Below are positions 36,867-46,422 of a stretch of 64,000 bases of DNA, one piece after another. This DNA is from Lachnospiraceae bacterium (GTDB lineage: Bacteria; Bacillota; Clostridia; Lachnospirales; Lachnospiraceae): NCBI GenBank assembly GCA_015056815.1, contig SVFN01000015.1:1-64000 (forward strand), in the 5' to 3' direction. Every line of letters starts with the position of its first letter. Positions within the stretch are counted from its first letter, which is position 1. The notes under the pieces were generated by a model that was not told where the DNA came from, searched no databases, and saw only the letters and a list, made by a program, of their open reading frames with translations. The translations under genes were made by a program, and so were the position numbers.

Positions 36867-37544
36867 CTATCCGTAGATCCTGCACTGCGCATATTTGGAA
36901 AACGCCCTGCTTTGGATCCCGGGAAGCTGTACGGCATCCCGGATGATGGCGGGCAGAAAATCATCCCATTTTACTTCCAGTATGATCGGGGCATCGCCTG
37001 CCGGGATCGTAATACAATCAGGATTTAAAAAATCGATACTATGCAGTCCCGTGCGGATATCGTAATCCAGCGTCACTCTGACATTTCCCGCATCAAAGAT
37101 AAACGGTTCTCTGGTATAGTCCACGATCGTTTTGGGGCGCATTCCCTGATCATGCATCCTGCTGTACAATTCCTGTATCAGTGTGTGCCCGCTTTCCGGC
37201 ATCCAGTCAATATTCCCTTCCACGATCCGCTGTGCCTCCTCCTTCGTTAACGGTGCACTGTATTTCGTTCCCAGTCCGTTCTTCTTGCTTTTCTTTTCCA
37301 GATGGATCACGGAAGGATCCAGATTGTAATATCGTATCCGGAATTTCTCCCGACAATTAACACCATCGATCTTTTCCCGCAGTGCCTTATCGGAAAGATT
37401 ATCAAAATAAAGACTTCTGATGAGATATTTCCCGTCGATCGTGTGCGGATCACTTCTTGCCACTGCGCTCATGCGCTGTCGGATCGCGATCATATCGGAA
37501 CAGGATATTTCATGCTTCCATTCATGCCGGTATCGTATCTTCAT
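36867..37544 (-). CDS. VTC-domain polyphosphate polymerase-like protein
   Basis: 225 residues. The VTC tunnel-fold signature is clear: YRHEWKHEIS at the start, LIRSLYFDNL, FRIRYYNLD, HLEKKSKKNG, TIVDYTREPF and the late PIILEVKWDDF, giving the basic and acidic residues that line the triphosphate tunnel. Yeast Vtc4 makes polyphosphate from ATP. First gene of a three-gene unit with DUF4956 and the Cthe_2159-like protein. An extended -10 box (TGC-TATACT, 37595-37590) precedes it. Confidence 0.88.
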   Translation of the reverse strand: MKIRYRHEWKHEISCSDMIAIRQRMSAVARSDPHTIDGKYLIRSLYFDNLSDKALREKIDGVNCREKFRIRYYNLDPSVIHLEKKSKKNGLGTKYSAPLTKEEAQRIVEGNIDWMPESGHTLIQELYSRMHDQGMRPKTIVDYTREPFIFDAGNVRVTLDYDIRTGLHSIDFLNPDCITIPAGDAPIILEVKWDDFLPAIIRDAVQLPGIQSRAFSKYAQCRIYG

Positions 37545-37650
37545 AGGACCACTCCCTTCCTTTTTTCTGGCTCGTGTTCTGATAGAACAAGTATAGCATA
37601 CCGTGGAAGCGGTTCACTTATTTTTCAAGGGTTTGACACACAATGAACAC

Positions 37651-37683
37651 AAAAAAAGAGCACTGCATGTTTTTACAGTGCTC
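37651..37683 (-). terminator. Terminator of the NHLM-like export operon
   Basis: Perfect 8-bp arms GAGCACTG (37658-37665) and CAGTGCTC (37676-37683) with seven T on the minus strand (37657-37651). Confidence 0.9.
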
Positions 37684-37692
37684 TCTGCCGTT

Positions 37693-40353
37693 TTAAACCA
37701 TCTGACGGATCGCTGTTTTATAGAACGCTCCTTTTTTCTTCATCAAAGAACGATAGTTTCCGCTCTCTGCCACCTTTCCCCGGTTCATTACCAGAATCCT
37801 GTCGCAATGTGCGATGGCACTGATCCGGTTGGAGATCACAAAACGCGTTCCCTTAAATCTTCTTAAATACTCCAATACCAGATCCTGACTTTCATCATCC
37901 AGATCCATGGTTGCTTCATCAAAAAAGATCATGGACGGCTGTTTTAACAAGGCTCTTGCGATCAGGATCTTCTGGCGTTGTGTGGCATTGAGGACTTTCC
38001 CATCCTCCCGGATCTTCGTATCAAATCCGTCCGGAAGCTCTTCGATCTCGCCTGTCAGTCGTAAGCGGTCTGTCATCGAAAGCATTTCTTCCTCGGACAC
38101 CTTCCTGCCGGAAAGACAGAGATTATCTCGGATACTGCCTTCGATCAACCTGTCGTTTTGCAGGACGATCGCGCATTTTTTTCGAAGCTCCCACAGATCC
38201 ATCTGCTCCAGATCCGATGTTCCATAGTAAATCTTACCCCGATCCGGCTTTTCCATCCCTAGAAGCAGCTTCATCAGTGTCGTTTTACCACTTCCGGATA
38301 TGCCTGTGATCCCGATAAACTCTCCCGCATTCACATGCAGTGAGAATTTTTCAAACAGCGGATCCTCTTCTTCATAGGCAAAATCAAGCTCGGACACTTC
38401 CAGCTCACCGTTTAAGCCTTCTGTTGTTTCCATGTCTTCTTCCGGTATGTCGGCCGCTTTTGATCCGCCTGTGTATTCTCCTGCTGTTTCCAGGATCGGT
38501 CTGACCCTGTTAAAAAGAGATTTTAACACCATAAACTCCGCCATAGAAGTCCCAAACTCCGTCATTGCTGACAGAAAGATCCCAAAAGAAGCCATAAACG
38601 CAATAAACCAACCGGTCTGAAACGTCTCATGCCGTGCGATCATGCACCAGTACAAAAAGGCTGAAGCGATACTTCCGGCTCCTTTTGCGATCAGCTCGAT
38701 GCGCTTACGTGCCCGGTCCGAAGCCATTCTGCTCTTTTGTTCCTTCGCATATGCCGTCAGGCAATGATGAAGTATCCGCTCCTGCATTCCAAAGGATTTC
38801 ACTTTTTCCAGACCGGAAAAACATTCATCTCTTCTGCTCTTTGCCTCCTCATAAAGCAGAATCGTCTGTTTCTCTCTTTTCGCCGTTTTCCCCGCCACTA
38901 ACACAAGAATCACCAAAAGGAGCAGGGTAAAGACAAGCGCCTGCCCGGTAAGCATTGGAGAAAGGGAATACATCTGCACGATATATACCATCGAAAGAAG
39001 TGCGACAAAGGAAGCATTCCATCCTCTTCCCACAGTCTTAAGCAACCGGTCTGTCTCAAGCACACAATCCGCCAGTTCTGTCGTCTTATACCTTCGAAGA
39101 ATCTTATCCGGCATATGAAAAATTCTCTCACAGACAGCCGCATACAACGCTGTTTTCATTTGAAAGGCCGCCCTGAATCCCGACAGCTTCCTGCTGATCG
39201 AAAAGAATACATTCCCGGTCAGGAACGCCAGAACCATATACGCTGTCTGCCTGATCTCATCATAAGATGACATGGGGATCAGGCGGTCAAACAATGCTTT
39301 CTGGAAAAGCGGAATAAGAAGTCCTGCCAAAACAGTCACCGCTGTAAACACCGGATAACGGATCCTGTCCGTCACCTTGGTTCTTCCAAGCCCGAACATA
39401 AGCATTTCTTTCCATGTCATTTTCCGGTTTGGAAATGCTGCATAAAGAGTATATGCCTTACGGCTGAATGTACGTGAGAGCTTCGCATTTACTCTTTTAC
39501 AGGTCTGTTCCCTGGGATCATAAAACACATATCTTCCTAGCCTGCCGTAGTATAATGCCACAGGCCGCAGGTCTTCTTTCAGGAATCCAACCATGACCCC
39601 GCCATTTCTCTTATGCCAGTTTCTGTTTAACCGTATTTTTCTTAAGATAAAATGGGAATCCGCCGCGATCTCGCGGATCGATGTATAGCCCTGCTCCCCG
39701 GGTTCTTCACTGTCTTTCTGTGCTCTCTGTGTGCCGGGAAAAGGTACGATATCGATTTTGTTTTTGCGGCAGGCAAACGCCACCGCATCATACAATTCAT
39801 TACCGCCTTGTACATCCTCTGCCGTTTTTGAAGGGTGTGCCAGCAGGTCAAAAATAATCTGTTCATTTGCATTTTGGATCGTGTATTCCGTTTTTTGTGT
39901 TGGAGGTTCTTCTTGTGTCTCTTCTTCTATCCCGTCTGTATCCTCCTTTGGATCTTCCGGCTCATCCTCTGTCTCTTCTTCCTCTTGCGTTTCTTCCGGC
40001 ATTTCCTCCGTCTTTGCTTCCTTTTCGATCTCCTGCAATACCCATTCCTTTAATGCGGGATCATCCATGTCAAAGTCAAAATCTTCTTCAGCCGGATCCC
40101 ACTCTTCTTCGTCATCCTCCGGATCACTCTCTTCGTTGTCTTCTTCACCGGCATCGTCGGAATTTTCCTCTTTTTCGATCTCTTTCAGATCGTTCTCATC
40201 CAGATCCGCCGCTTCCTCATCTCCATCGTCTTCCGGCTCTGTCTCTTCGTCAACACTTACTTCCCGTTCCGGAATGTCTTCATACAGCGCTTCTTCACGA
40301 TGTCGTTTATTCTTTTTATGAAAAATTGCTTTGATCCGTTCGTTTATCGACAT
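37693..40353 (-). CDS. NHLM-type ABC permease/ATPase with acidic N-terminus
   Basis: 886 residues from the ATG at 40353 (AGGAGGAGTCCGA before it). Residues about 25-170 are extremely acidic low-complexity sequence. Residues about 190-310 have no peptidase motif. Six membrane helices lie in about 340-620. The ATPase has Walker A GISGSGKTT near 683 and Walker B MIFFDEAT near 808. The signature motif reads LNATQ rather than LSGGQ. This matches the peptidase-less ATPase/permease of NHLM bacteriocin-type exporters. Last gene of a three-gene operon, terminated at 37.66 kb. The acidic insert is not a family feature I know. Confidence 0.78.
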   Translation of the reverse strand: MSINERIKAIFHKKNKRHREEALYEDIPEREVSVDEETEPEDDGDEEAADLDENDLKEIEKEENSDDAGEEDNEESDPEDDEEEWDPAEEDFDFDMDDPALKEWVLQEIEKEAKTEEMPEETQEEEETEDEPEDPKEDTDGIEEETQEEPPTQKTEYTIQNANEQIIFDLLAHPSKTAEDVQGGNELYDAVAFACRKNKIDIVPFPGTQRAQKDSEEPGEQGYTSIREIAADSHFILRKIRLNRNWHKRNGGVMVGFLKEDLRPVALYYGRLGRYVFYDPREQTCKRVNAKLSRTFSRKAYTLYAAFPNRKMTWKEMLMFGLGRTKVTDRIRYPVFTAVTVLAGLLIPLFQKALFDRLIPMSSYDEIRQTAYMVLAFLTGNVFFSISRKLSGFRAAFQMKTALYAAVCERIFHMPDKILRRYKTTELADCVLETDRLLKTVGRGWNASFVALLSMVYIVQMYSLSPMLTGQALVFTLLLLVILVLVAGKTAKREKQTILLYEEAKSRRDECFSGLEKVKSFGMQERILHHCLTAYAKEQKSRMASDRARKRIELIAKGAGSIASAFLYWCMIARHETFQTGWFIAFMASFGIFLSAMTEFGTSMAEFMVLKSLFNRVRPILETAGEYTGGSKAADIPEEDMETTEGLNGELEVSELDFAYEEEDPLFEKFSLHVNAGEFIGITGISGSGKTTLMKLLLGMEKPDRGKIYYGTSDLEQMDLWELRKKCAIVLQNDRLIEGSIRDNLCLSGRKVSEEEMLSMTDRLRLTGEIEELPDGFDTKIREDGKVLNATQRQKILIARALLKQPSMIFFDEATMDLDDESQDLVLEYLRRFKGTRFVISNRISAIAHCDRILVMNRGKVAESGNYRSLMKKKGAFYKTAIRQMV

Positions 40354-40430
40354 TCGGACTCCTCCTGATTGATCGTTCCGATCTTTTCTTTTCGGCCGGA
40401 TTTTCCCCAAAACGTTTTCATCCGTTTTGC

Positions 40431-42986
40431 TCAGACATTCTGCAATAATCTGCGATAGACACCCTGGGTACGTGCCAGTTCTTTATGTGTACCGATCTGT
40501 GCGATCTGCCCCTTCTCAAGCACGACGATCTTATCGCAAAAACGGATGGCAGTGGGTCTGTGTACCGCAAGAATACAGCTGCATCCTCTGTTTCTGATAT
40601 TGGAAAGCACCTTCTGTTCTGTTAAGACATCCAGTCTGGCTGTTGCTTCATCCAGGATCAGTAAGGACGGATTCTTCGCCAATGCAGCGGCGATCTCCAG
40701 CCGTTGTCTCTCACCTTCCGACAGATTCCTGCCATTTTCCAAAAGCATATGATCATATGCTTTTTTCTTTTTCATGATCACGTCATGGATGCAGGCATCT
40801 TTCGCTGCTTTTATCATATCCGCCTCCGTCACATTCTTATCCCACAGCATAATGTTCTCCCGGATGCTGCCTGTAAAAAGCCTTGTCTGCTGTCCCACCA
40901 CAGCAACATCCCGGTAAAACACTTCCCGGGGAATTTCAGAAAGCTGTTTCTCATCATAGGTGATCTCGCCGCCTCCGGGCGTATACAGACCGGTGATCAG
41001 CTTCAATACTGTCGATTTCCCACTTCCTGCTTTTCCTACGATCGCCATCACCTCTCCCTGTTTTAGTGAGAAGGTGATCTCCTGCAGGAACTCTTTTTGC
41101 GACGGGCCAAACCCGAAAGAAACATTGTAAAGACACAGCCCGCCTGTCAGCTCTGTGATCGGCGGTTCTTCTTCCTTGTCCATTTCTTCCGGCACTTCTC
41201 CTGTTTCGTCTGTTTTAGATGCCTGATCTGTATCTTCACTTTCTTCCGGTACGTCCGGCTGTCTTGAATCTGTCTTCTTCCCTAATGATACTGCGGTCTT
41301 ATGAATCTTGATTTCTTTGTCCGGCTCAGCCTCATCTGCACATTTATCATACTCTGTATCTTCTGTCGGCTCCTCTTCTTCCAATTCATCCATGTCCCCG
41401 ACAGCTTCTTGCGTATCTTCCTCGCCTTCGGCTTCCGTTTCTGCCTCGTCTTCTTCCCAGACTTCCTCCTCCGGATCTTCTTGCTCCGGATCTTCTTGCT
41501 CCGTATCTTCTTCCTCCGTATCTTCTACCGATTCTTCCACTTGCGGATCGGCAGGTCTCCGGAAGATCTCTTTTTCTTCGCAAAAGCGCCAGATATCATC
41601 AACACGTTTCATATCATTTTTTAAAAACTGAAGCCCGGTAAAATGTGTAAGAAATTCTCCGGCGGCTTTTAAAATGACAGCAGTCATCATAACGCAGGAT
41701 ACTAATTGTCCAATGCTGAGTGTCCCTTCCATCGTCATATCGGCTCCCAGCATAAGTACAAGAATCCCGGCAATATCCCTGCTTCCGGAAACGGTCACAT
41801 CAAGCACCCTCTGCAGTCTTTCCGCTTTCTGTTCGCTTTCCAGACTGCCTGCCAGATACCCCATGATCCGGCTCACATAATCATTCTCTGCTCCGGCTGC
41901 CTTCAGAGAAGCGGTTGCTTTCATCCCGCCAAAAACAGCTTCTGTCAGTCTGCCCTTCCGATGTTCCGCTTTCTGCACCCAAAGCGAAATACTTTTCCAA
42001 AACAGCAAAGGCAAAAAAGCATAAAAGCCGATCATGCACAATGATACGAGCATCAGCTTCCGGCTATAATTCCCCACAAACAACAGGCATAAAACCGCAC
42101 TGAACCCTTCCAACAGCATTTCGATATATTCTTCTGTCAGAAACCGACTGATCTGTGCATTTTTTTCGATCCTGCTTTCGTAAAAAGCAAGCTCTCTCTG
42201 CTCCCAGAAAGAAAACGGCAGCTTCATCAGGTGTTGAAACAGGCGATAATCCGAGATCACTGTCAGCTTGTTTTTTAATTTGAGCAGGATATTTTTTTTC
42301 AGGACCGCAAAAAATATCCAGAACATGAGAATGGTCACCAAAACGCCCAGGAAGGTGTAAAACCAGGTCACCGTTTTCCCGATCAGCACTCCATCAATAA
42401 ACAATGCTGCAAAAAACGGGATCGCCACTCCTGTCACAGCTAAAAGCAATGCGATCAGAAAAAGACTGAGAATGGTGGCAGCCTCCCCTTTCATCCGCTT
42501 ACGCACCATACTGAAAAAAGAGCATTTTGCCTTCTGAAAACTTTTACGCGGCGTCAACTGAATGGTAATCCCATCATAAAGGGCAATAAACTGATCCTCT
42601 GTCAGTCTGCGTCTGCCGACTGCCGGATCATTCACATAATATCGCCTGTTCTTTTTCCCTTTTTTGCCTTCATATACCACATAGCAGTTTGTCCCGGTCT
42701 TTAAGATACAGGGAGCCTGCGCTTCCTCCGTCAGAAATTCCGGATTGTCCGCAAAAAACTCTGCTTTCAGACGATGCTTTCCGGCAGCCTTCCCGATTCC
42801 TTCCAGCGTACATCCCTCAGCGGTCATCTGCGTATCCAGCCTGAGCTGTTCTAAAGAGATTTCCTTCCCGTAAAAAGACAGGAGCATGGCAATGCAGGCA
42901 GCTCCGCTCTCTTCCTGTTCCATTTGAAACACTGTGGGCGTTTTACGATATGCTTTTTGCTTCTTCGATTTTCCACTCTCTGCCAT
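40431..42986 (-). CDS. ABC exporter with inactive C39-like domain and acidic linker
   Basis: 851 residues. Residues 1-150 are a C39 peptidase-like domain. The catalytic Cys region reads QEESGAACIAM, with Ser where DCGAA/ECGAA has Cys, and the catalytic His region reads TNCYVVYEG, with Cys where HFVVL has His; NDPAVG keeps the Asp. It therefore cannot cleave leaders in the usual way, and probably only binds substrate, as the C39-like domain of HlyB does. Membrane helices span about 160-440, then a 140-residue acidic linker (about 465-605), then an ATPase with Walker A GKAGSGKST near 652, LSEGERQR and LLILDEAT near 775. It pairs with the neighbouring ATPase and the HlyD-like adaptor. Confidence 0.82.
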   Translation of the reverse strand: MAESGKSKKQKAYRKTPTVFQMEQEESGAACIAMLLSFYGKEISLEQLRLDTQMTAEGCTLEGIGKAAGKHRLKAEFFADNPEFLTEEAQAPCILKTGTNCYVVYEGKKGKKNRRYYVNDPAVGRRRLTEDQFIALYDGITIQLTPRKSFQKAKCSFFSMVRKRMKGEAATILSLFLIALLLAVTGVAIPFFAALFIDGVLIGKTVTWFYTFLGVLVTILMFWIFFAVLKKNILLKLKNKLTVISDYRLFQHLMKLPFSFWEQRELAFYESRIEKNAQISRFLTEEYIEMLLEGFSAVLCLLFVGNYSRKLMLVSLCMIGFYAFLPLLFWKSISLWVQKAEHRKGRLTEAVFGGMKATASLKAAGAENDYVSRIMGYLAGSLESEQKAERLQRVLDVTVSGSRDIAGILVLMLGADMTMEGTLSIGQLVSCVMMTAVILKAAGEFLTHFTGLQFLKNDMKRVDDIWRFCEEKEIFRRPADPQVEESVEDTEEEDTEQEDPEQEDPEEEVWEEDEAETEAEGEEDTQEAVGDMDELEEEEPTEDTEYDKCADEAEPDKEIKIHKTAVSLGKKTDSRQPDVPEESEDTDQASKTDETGEVPEEMDKEEEPPITELTGGLCLYNVSFGFGPSQKEFLQEITFSLKQGEVMAIVGKAGSGKSTVLKLITGLYTPGGGEITYDEKQLSEIPREVFYRDVAVVGQQTRLFTGSIRENIMLWDKNVTEADMIKAAKDACIHDVIMKKKKAYDHMLLENGRNLSEGERQRLEIAAALAKNPSLLILDEATARLDVLTEQKVLSNIRNRGCSCILAVHRPTAIRFCDKIVVLEKGQIAQIGTHKELARTQGVYRRLLQNV

Positions 42987-43117
42987 ACTATCTATCCATT
43001 CTCTCTGCGATCATCGTTACTCACACGCCCTTGTCCGTAATCTGCCTTGCTCATCATTACGCCGCGATCCCATCCGGCTTCTCCAAACGCTATCCATGCA
43101 CACACACGATGCCACTC

Positions 43118-46100
43118 CTACAATTCTTCCTCATCATAGTCTTCCTCATCGTAGTCTTCGTCATCATAGTCTTCCTCATCATACTCATCATCATAGTCTT
43201 CATCGTCATAGTCCTCGTCGTCGTAGTCCTCGTCATCATAGTCCTCATCATCGTAGTCCTCGTCATCGTAGTCCTCGTCATCATAGTCCTCGTCATCGTA
43301 GTCCTCGTCATCGTAGTCCTCGTCATCGTAGTCCTCGTCATCGTAGTCCTCGCCGTCGTAGTCCTCGTCATCGTAGTCCTCATCATCGTAAATCTCTGCA
43401 TCCTCTGCATCTTCCGCATCGATCACGTCTTCCGGTTCGGCTTCACTTTCCGCCTTCTTTTTCCCCTGCGGTCCGGAAGCATCACGATCCTTTAATCCCG
43501 GAATCAGTATGGAGATGGGAGACGTGCTGTCGATCTCAAATACACCATCTAACAGAGTGCCCTCCGCAAGCTCCACTTTCTCTCCTTTCTCCAAAGACCA
43601 TTCATATCCGCTCACCGTTGTATCATCCATAGTGATCTCACAGACGATTTCCATCACCGGTCCTTCTTCTTCAAACAACTCTGCCAGCTTGCGGTCTCTT
43701 AATCTCTCCAAAACAGCATCGCAGGATGTGACATATTTTTCCACATGCAAAACAGTCCCTGTCAGATAACCGTACTCTTCTTTCGGATAAACAGACGGAT
43801 AAATGGAAACACTCATTCCTTCTTTGATCCGTTTTCCCTGTTTCAGAGGCAGGAAATATACCGCCTGCAGATTCTCGGATTCATACTCACAGATCCTGGC
43901 TACTTCCGTCGTTTCCGAAACCGCATACCCCAGCTGTGCGATCACATTCTCCACAACTCCGCCCACAGCGGCCGTAATCTTTACACTCTCCAACTGCTTT
44001 TGATAATCTCTCAGTTCTCTGTTAAGCTTATCCAAAACAGATTTCTTTTCTGCCTCAAACTGATTCTTCAGTGCATGGTCCCTGATCTGCATCGCATTTT
44101 CTGTCACTGCCGAAAGCATTGCCTCCGCTTCGCTCAGATCGGAAGAAATCGTATTCAATTCTCCGTATGCCATATTATAGCTTTCCAGTGCTGCCAGATA
44201 GGCATTGGAATTACGAACCGTTTGTGCATCTCCTGTTCCGCTTGTCCTGACATAAGACTCATAAGCAGATTTCTTGGTATTGTAAGCAGATTTCTTGCTG
44301 TTACGCTCCGTCTCCGCTGCATTCTTTGCGGAAGTATAGACAGAAAGCTTATCCTGCGCCCGCTTATTCGCCGTCTGTGCATCGGAAACCGCTGATTTGG
44401 CTGCCGCCTTCTCCTGCGCGGTACCATACTTCTTGGCATTGGTGTACTCATCTTTGGCCTGGATGAGAGCGATCGTCGCTGCATCTGCCAGATTGACCGC
44501 ATCCTGATATGCCTTGGAAGCGGCCTGTAATGCTGACTCTGCTGTACTGTACTCAGCGAACGCCGTATCAAATTCATATTTTGTCTGCGCTCCCCGGTCG
44601 GAAGATACCTGGCTGTAATAGGCACTCTCCGCGTTCTCCAGCTTACGTTTCAGATCGGATACTTCTTCCAGTTTTGCCTTATAACGCTCCTGCAGATCTT
44701 CCACCTTCGCCTCATATTCACGGCTCTCCAGAACCAGGCTCAGCTGCTGGTTCTTAATATCAATCAGTTTCTGATTATCACTTGTCACCTGATCTTCTGC
44801 CACATCATAAGATGCCGAGATCTGTGTTGCTTTCCGTCCGGAAGATACATTCGTCTTTGCCGTATCCCGCACAGTAGATGATGCCGAATTACCGGAAACC
44901 GAATTTCTGGAAACCGAATTTCCCGCAGATGCGCGATATCCGGAGGATGCACTGCTGCTTCCGCTGCTGTAACTGCTGTAGCTGCTACTGCTGTAATAGT
45001 CATCATCCGACGAGGAAGACGAATAAGAATCCGATGTCAGGGTATTATAAGAGACGGATTCCACCTTCCGGATCCGTTCCTGTAGCTCCTTCAAATACCC
45101 GGCATCCGCCCTGCTTCCGACTTCATAAAGCACATCTCCCGGCTGAACCGTATCGCCTTCGGCGATATTTACCTGCGTGATCATTCCGCTTGTATTGGCA
45201 TAAACAGTCGTATATTTTCGTTCTTTTAACAAAATGCCTTTGGCCTCTTCCGCCTTTGGTACACTTCCGTAGATTGCCCACCAGATCGCAGCCATTACCA
45301 CAAAGATCCCTCCGGTAAGAAGTACCCAGTGAAGAGGGGAACTGACTGCTACCAGCTTATCCAGATGGTCCCCGTAGACAGGCTCATCCTCCCAGTCATC
45401 CTCTACGCTGTCCTCTTCCTCTTCTTCGGACTCCTCCTCAGCTTCTACACCGAGGACTTCATCCAGAAGTTCCTCGATCGGCACATCTTCTTCAGCCTCT
45501 TCGCCTTCAAGAGGCTCATCACTATCATTTTCGTCCGCTGTCCCTTCGGGAGCATCTTCGGGAGCTTCTTCGGAATCTTCGTCAGAATCTTCTTCGGTTT
45601 CTTCCGCGTCCAAATCCGTTTCTTCGTTTTCTTTTTTCTTTTTTCTGCCAAACAGATTTTCCCAGAATGCAGCAAACCGGCCTTTTTTCCCGCTCTCTTC
45701 CCGGAGATCTTCCTCTTCCTCCAAAAGCTCCTCTTCATAGGAATCGGCTTCTTCCAAAAGCTCTGCATCCGTTAGCGTTTCTCTCTCCGGCTCCTCCCAG
45801 GCTTCCTCTGGCGTCTCTTCGTTATCTTCACAACGCGAAACAGCGTCAGGGCCAGCTTCTTGTTCTGACTCTGCCGCTTCTGTATCATCTGCATCTTCCT
45901 CGACCTGACCGATGTTTCCGGTCAGCTCCTCCTCTGTCACCACATCTGCTCCGGCATCCTCCTGTTCCCAGACAGGCTCCGTTTCATCCTCCGCTTTTAT
46001 CTCCTGCGAAGTTTCCTGCCTCCTGCTGCCAAACAGATGATTCCAGAATGTTACGAATCTGCCGGACTTTTCTGTTTGCAGTTCTTCCGGCTCCTGCTCC

Positions 46101-46330
46101 TCTCCCAAATCCTCACTCTCATTTTCTGCAGTCTGCCCGAAATCATCCCCCGGTTCGGATATCTGTATTTCTTCTTCATAACCTTCGTCCGGTTCAGGCG
46201 CTGCTCCCTCATGATCGGTGTCATCCGGAAAATCCCCGTTTTCATTCTGTTCTTCTATATCTGCCTCATTGTTAGATTGCACGTCTTCTATGGAATTATT
46301 TTTAGATCTGTTTCTAAAAAATTTTAACAT
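43118..46330 (-). CDS. HlyD-like adaptor with acidic N- and C-terminal regions
   Basis: 1070 residues; AAAGG 7 bases before the ATG. Residues 10-320 are highly acidic, with three short basic FWNHLFGSRR/FWENLFGRKK-type blocks. One membrane helix (about 328-355) follows. Next come a biotinyl-lipoyl half-motif (ITQVNIAEGDTVQPGD, near 385-400), a Ser-rich stretch (about 440-490), a long coiled-coil hairpin (about 520-760), a second lipoyl half and a beta-barrel to about 930. The C-terminus is about 17 YDDED pentads. The core fits the NHLM/HlyD secretion adaptor. Both tails are far longer than usual. First gene of the export operon. No NHLP leader peptide or lanthipeptide gene was found nearby. 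Confidence 0.8.
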   Translation of the reverse strand: MLKFFRNRSKNNSIEDVQSNNEADIEEQNENGDFPDDTDHEGAAPEPDEGYEEEIQISEPGDDFGQTAENESEDLGEEQEPEELQTEKSGRFVTFWNHLFGSRRQETSQEIKAEDETEPVWEQEDAGADVVTEEELTGNIGQVEEDADDTEAAESEQEAGPDAVSRCEDNEETPEEAWEEPERETLTDAELLEEADSYEEELLEEEEDLREESGKKGRFAAFWENLFGRKKKKENEETDLDAEETEEDSDEDSEEAPEDAPEGTADENDSDEPLEGEEAEEDVPIEELLDEVLGVEAEEESEEEEEDSVEDDWEDEPVYGDHLDKLVAVSSPLHWVLLTGGIFVVMAAIWWAIYGSVPKAEEAKGILLKERKYTTVYANTSGMITQVNIAEGDTVQPGDVLYEVGSRADAGYLKELQERIRKVESVSYNTLTSDSYSSSSSDDDYYSSSSYSSYSSGSSSASSGYRASAGNSVSRNSVSGNSASSTVRDTAKTNVSSGRKATQISASYDVAEDQVTSDNQKLIDIKNQQLSLVLESREYEAKVEDLQERYKAKLEEVSDLKRKLENAESAYYSQVSSDRGAQTKYEFDTAFAEYSTAESALQAASKAYQDAVNLADAATIALIQAKDEYTNAKKYGTAQEKAAAKSAVSDAQTANKRAQDKLSVYTSAKNAAETERNSKKSAYNTKKSAYESYVRTSGTGDAQTVRNSNAYLAALESYNMAYGELNTISSDLSEAEAMLSAVTENAMQIRDHALKNQFEAEKKSVLDKLNRELRDYQKQLESVKITAAVGGVVENVIAQLGYAVSETTEVARICEYESENLQAVYFLPLKQGKRIKEGMSVSIYPSVYPKEEYGYLTGTVLHVEKYVTSCDAVLERLRDRKLAELFEEEGPVMEIVCEITMDDTTVSGYEWSLEKGEKVELAEGTLLDGVFEIDSTSPISILIPGLKDRDASGPQGKKKAESEAEPEDVIDAEDAEDAEIYDDEDYDDEDYDGEDYDDEDYDDEDYDDEDYDDEDYDDEDYDDEDYDDEDYDDEDYDDEDYDDEDYDDEYDEEDYDDEDYDEEDYDEEEL
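43125..43395 (-). repeat. 15-bp tandem repeat encoding YDDED
   Basis: About seventeen 15-bp units, mostly identical (plus-strand core gtcctcgtcatcgta), encode YDDED with a few YDGED or YDEED variants. The period keeps frame, so length variation would lengthen or shorten the acidic tail without breaking the gene. Confidence 0.9.
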
Positions 46331-46364
46331 GTTTATACCTTTCCAAAAGATGTCCCTGCGTTAA

Positions 46365-46393
46365 GTTATAGCACATCCCGGGAACTTGCGCAA
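46365..46393 (-). promoter_or_regulatory. Promoter of the export operon
   Basis: -35 TTGCGC (46393-46388), 17-base spacer ending TGTGC, -10 TATAAC (46370-46365), about 35 bases before the adaptor start codon. Confidence 0.55.
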
Positions 46394-46394
46394 T

Positions 46395-46415
46395 AAAAAC
46401 AGGAAGGTTTTTCCT
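46395..46415 (-). terminator. Weak terminator after dinB
   Basis: AGGAA and TTCCT (46401-46405, 46411-46415) form a short stem, followed on the minus strand by TGTTTTTATT. Confidence 0.4.
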
Positions 46416-46422
46416 TATTATT

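Noticed and set aside
43125-43395. CRISPR-like regular repeats
   Set aside because: The 15-bp units are contiguous with no spacers and encode YDDED in frame.
42934-43632. A 232-codon His/Arg/Ser-rich plus-strand frame
   Set aside because: It is the antisense reading of the acidic repeat tail of the adaptor.
45329-45775. A hydrophobic plus-strand frame inside the adaptor gene
   Set aside because: Its Phe/Leu-rich look comes from reading Glu/Lys-rich codons backwards.
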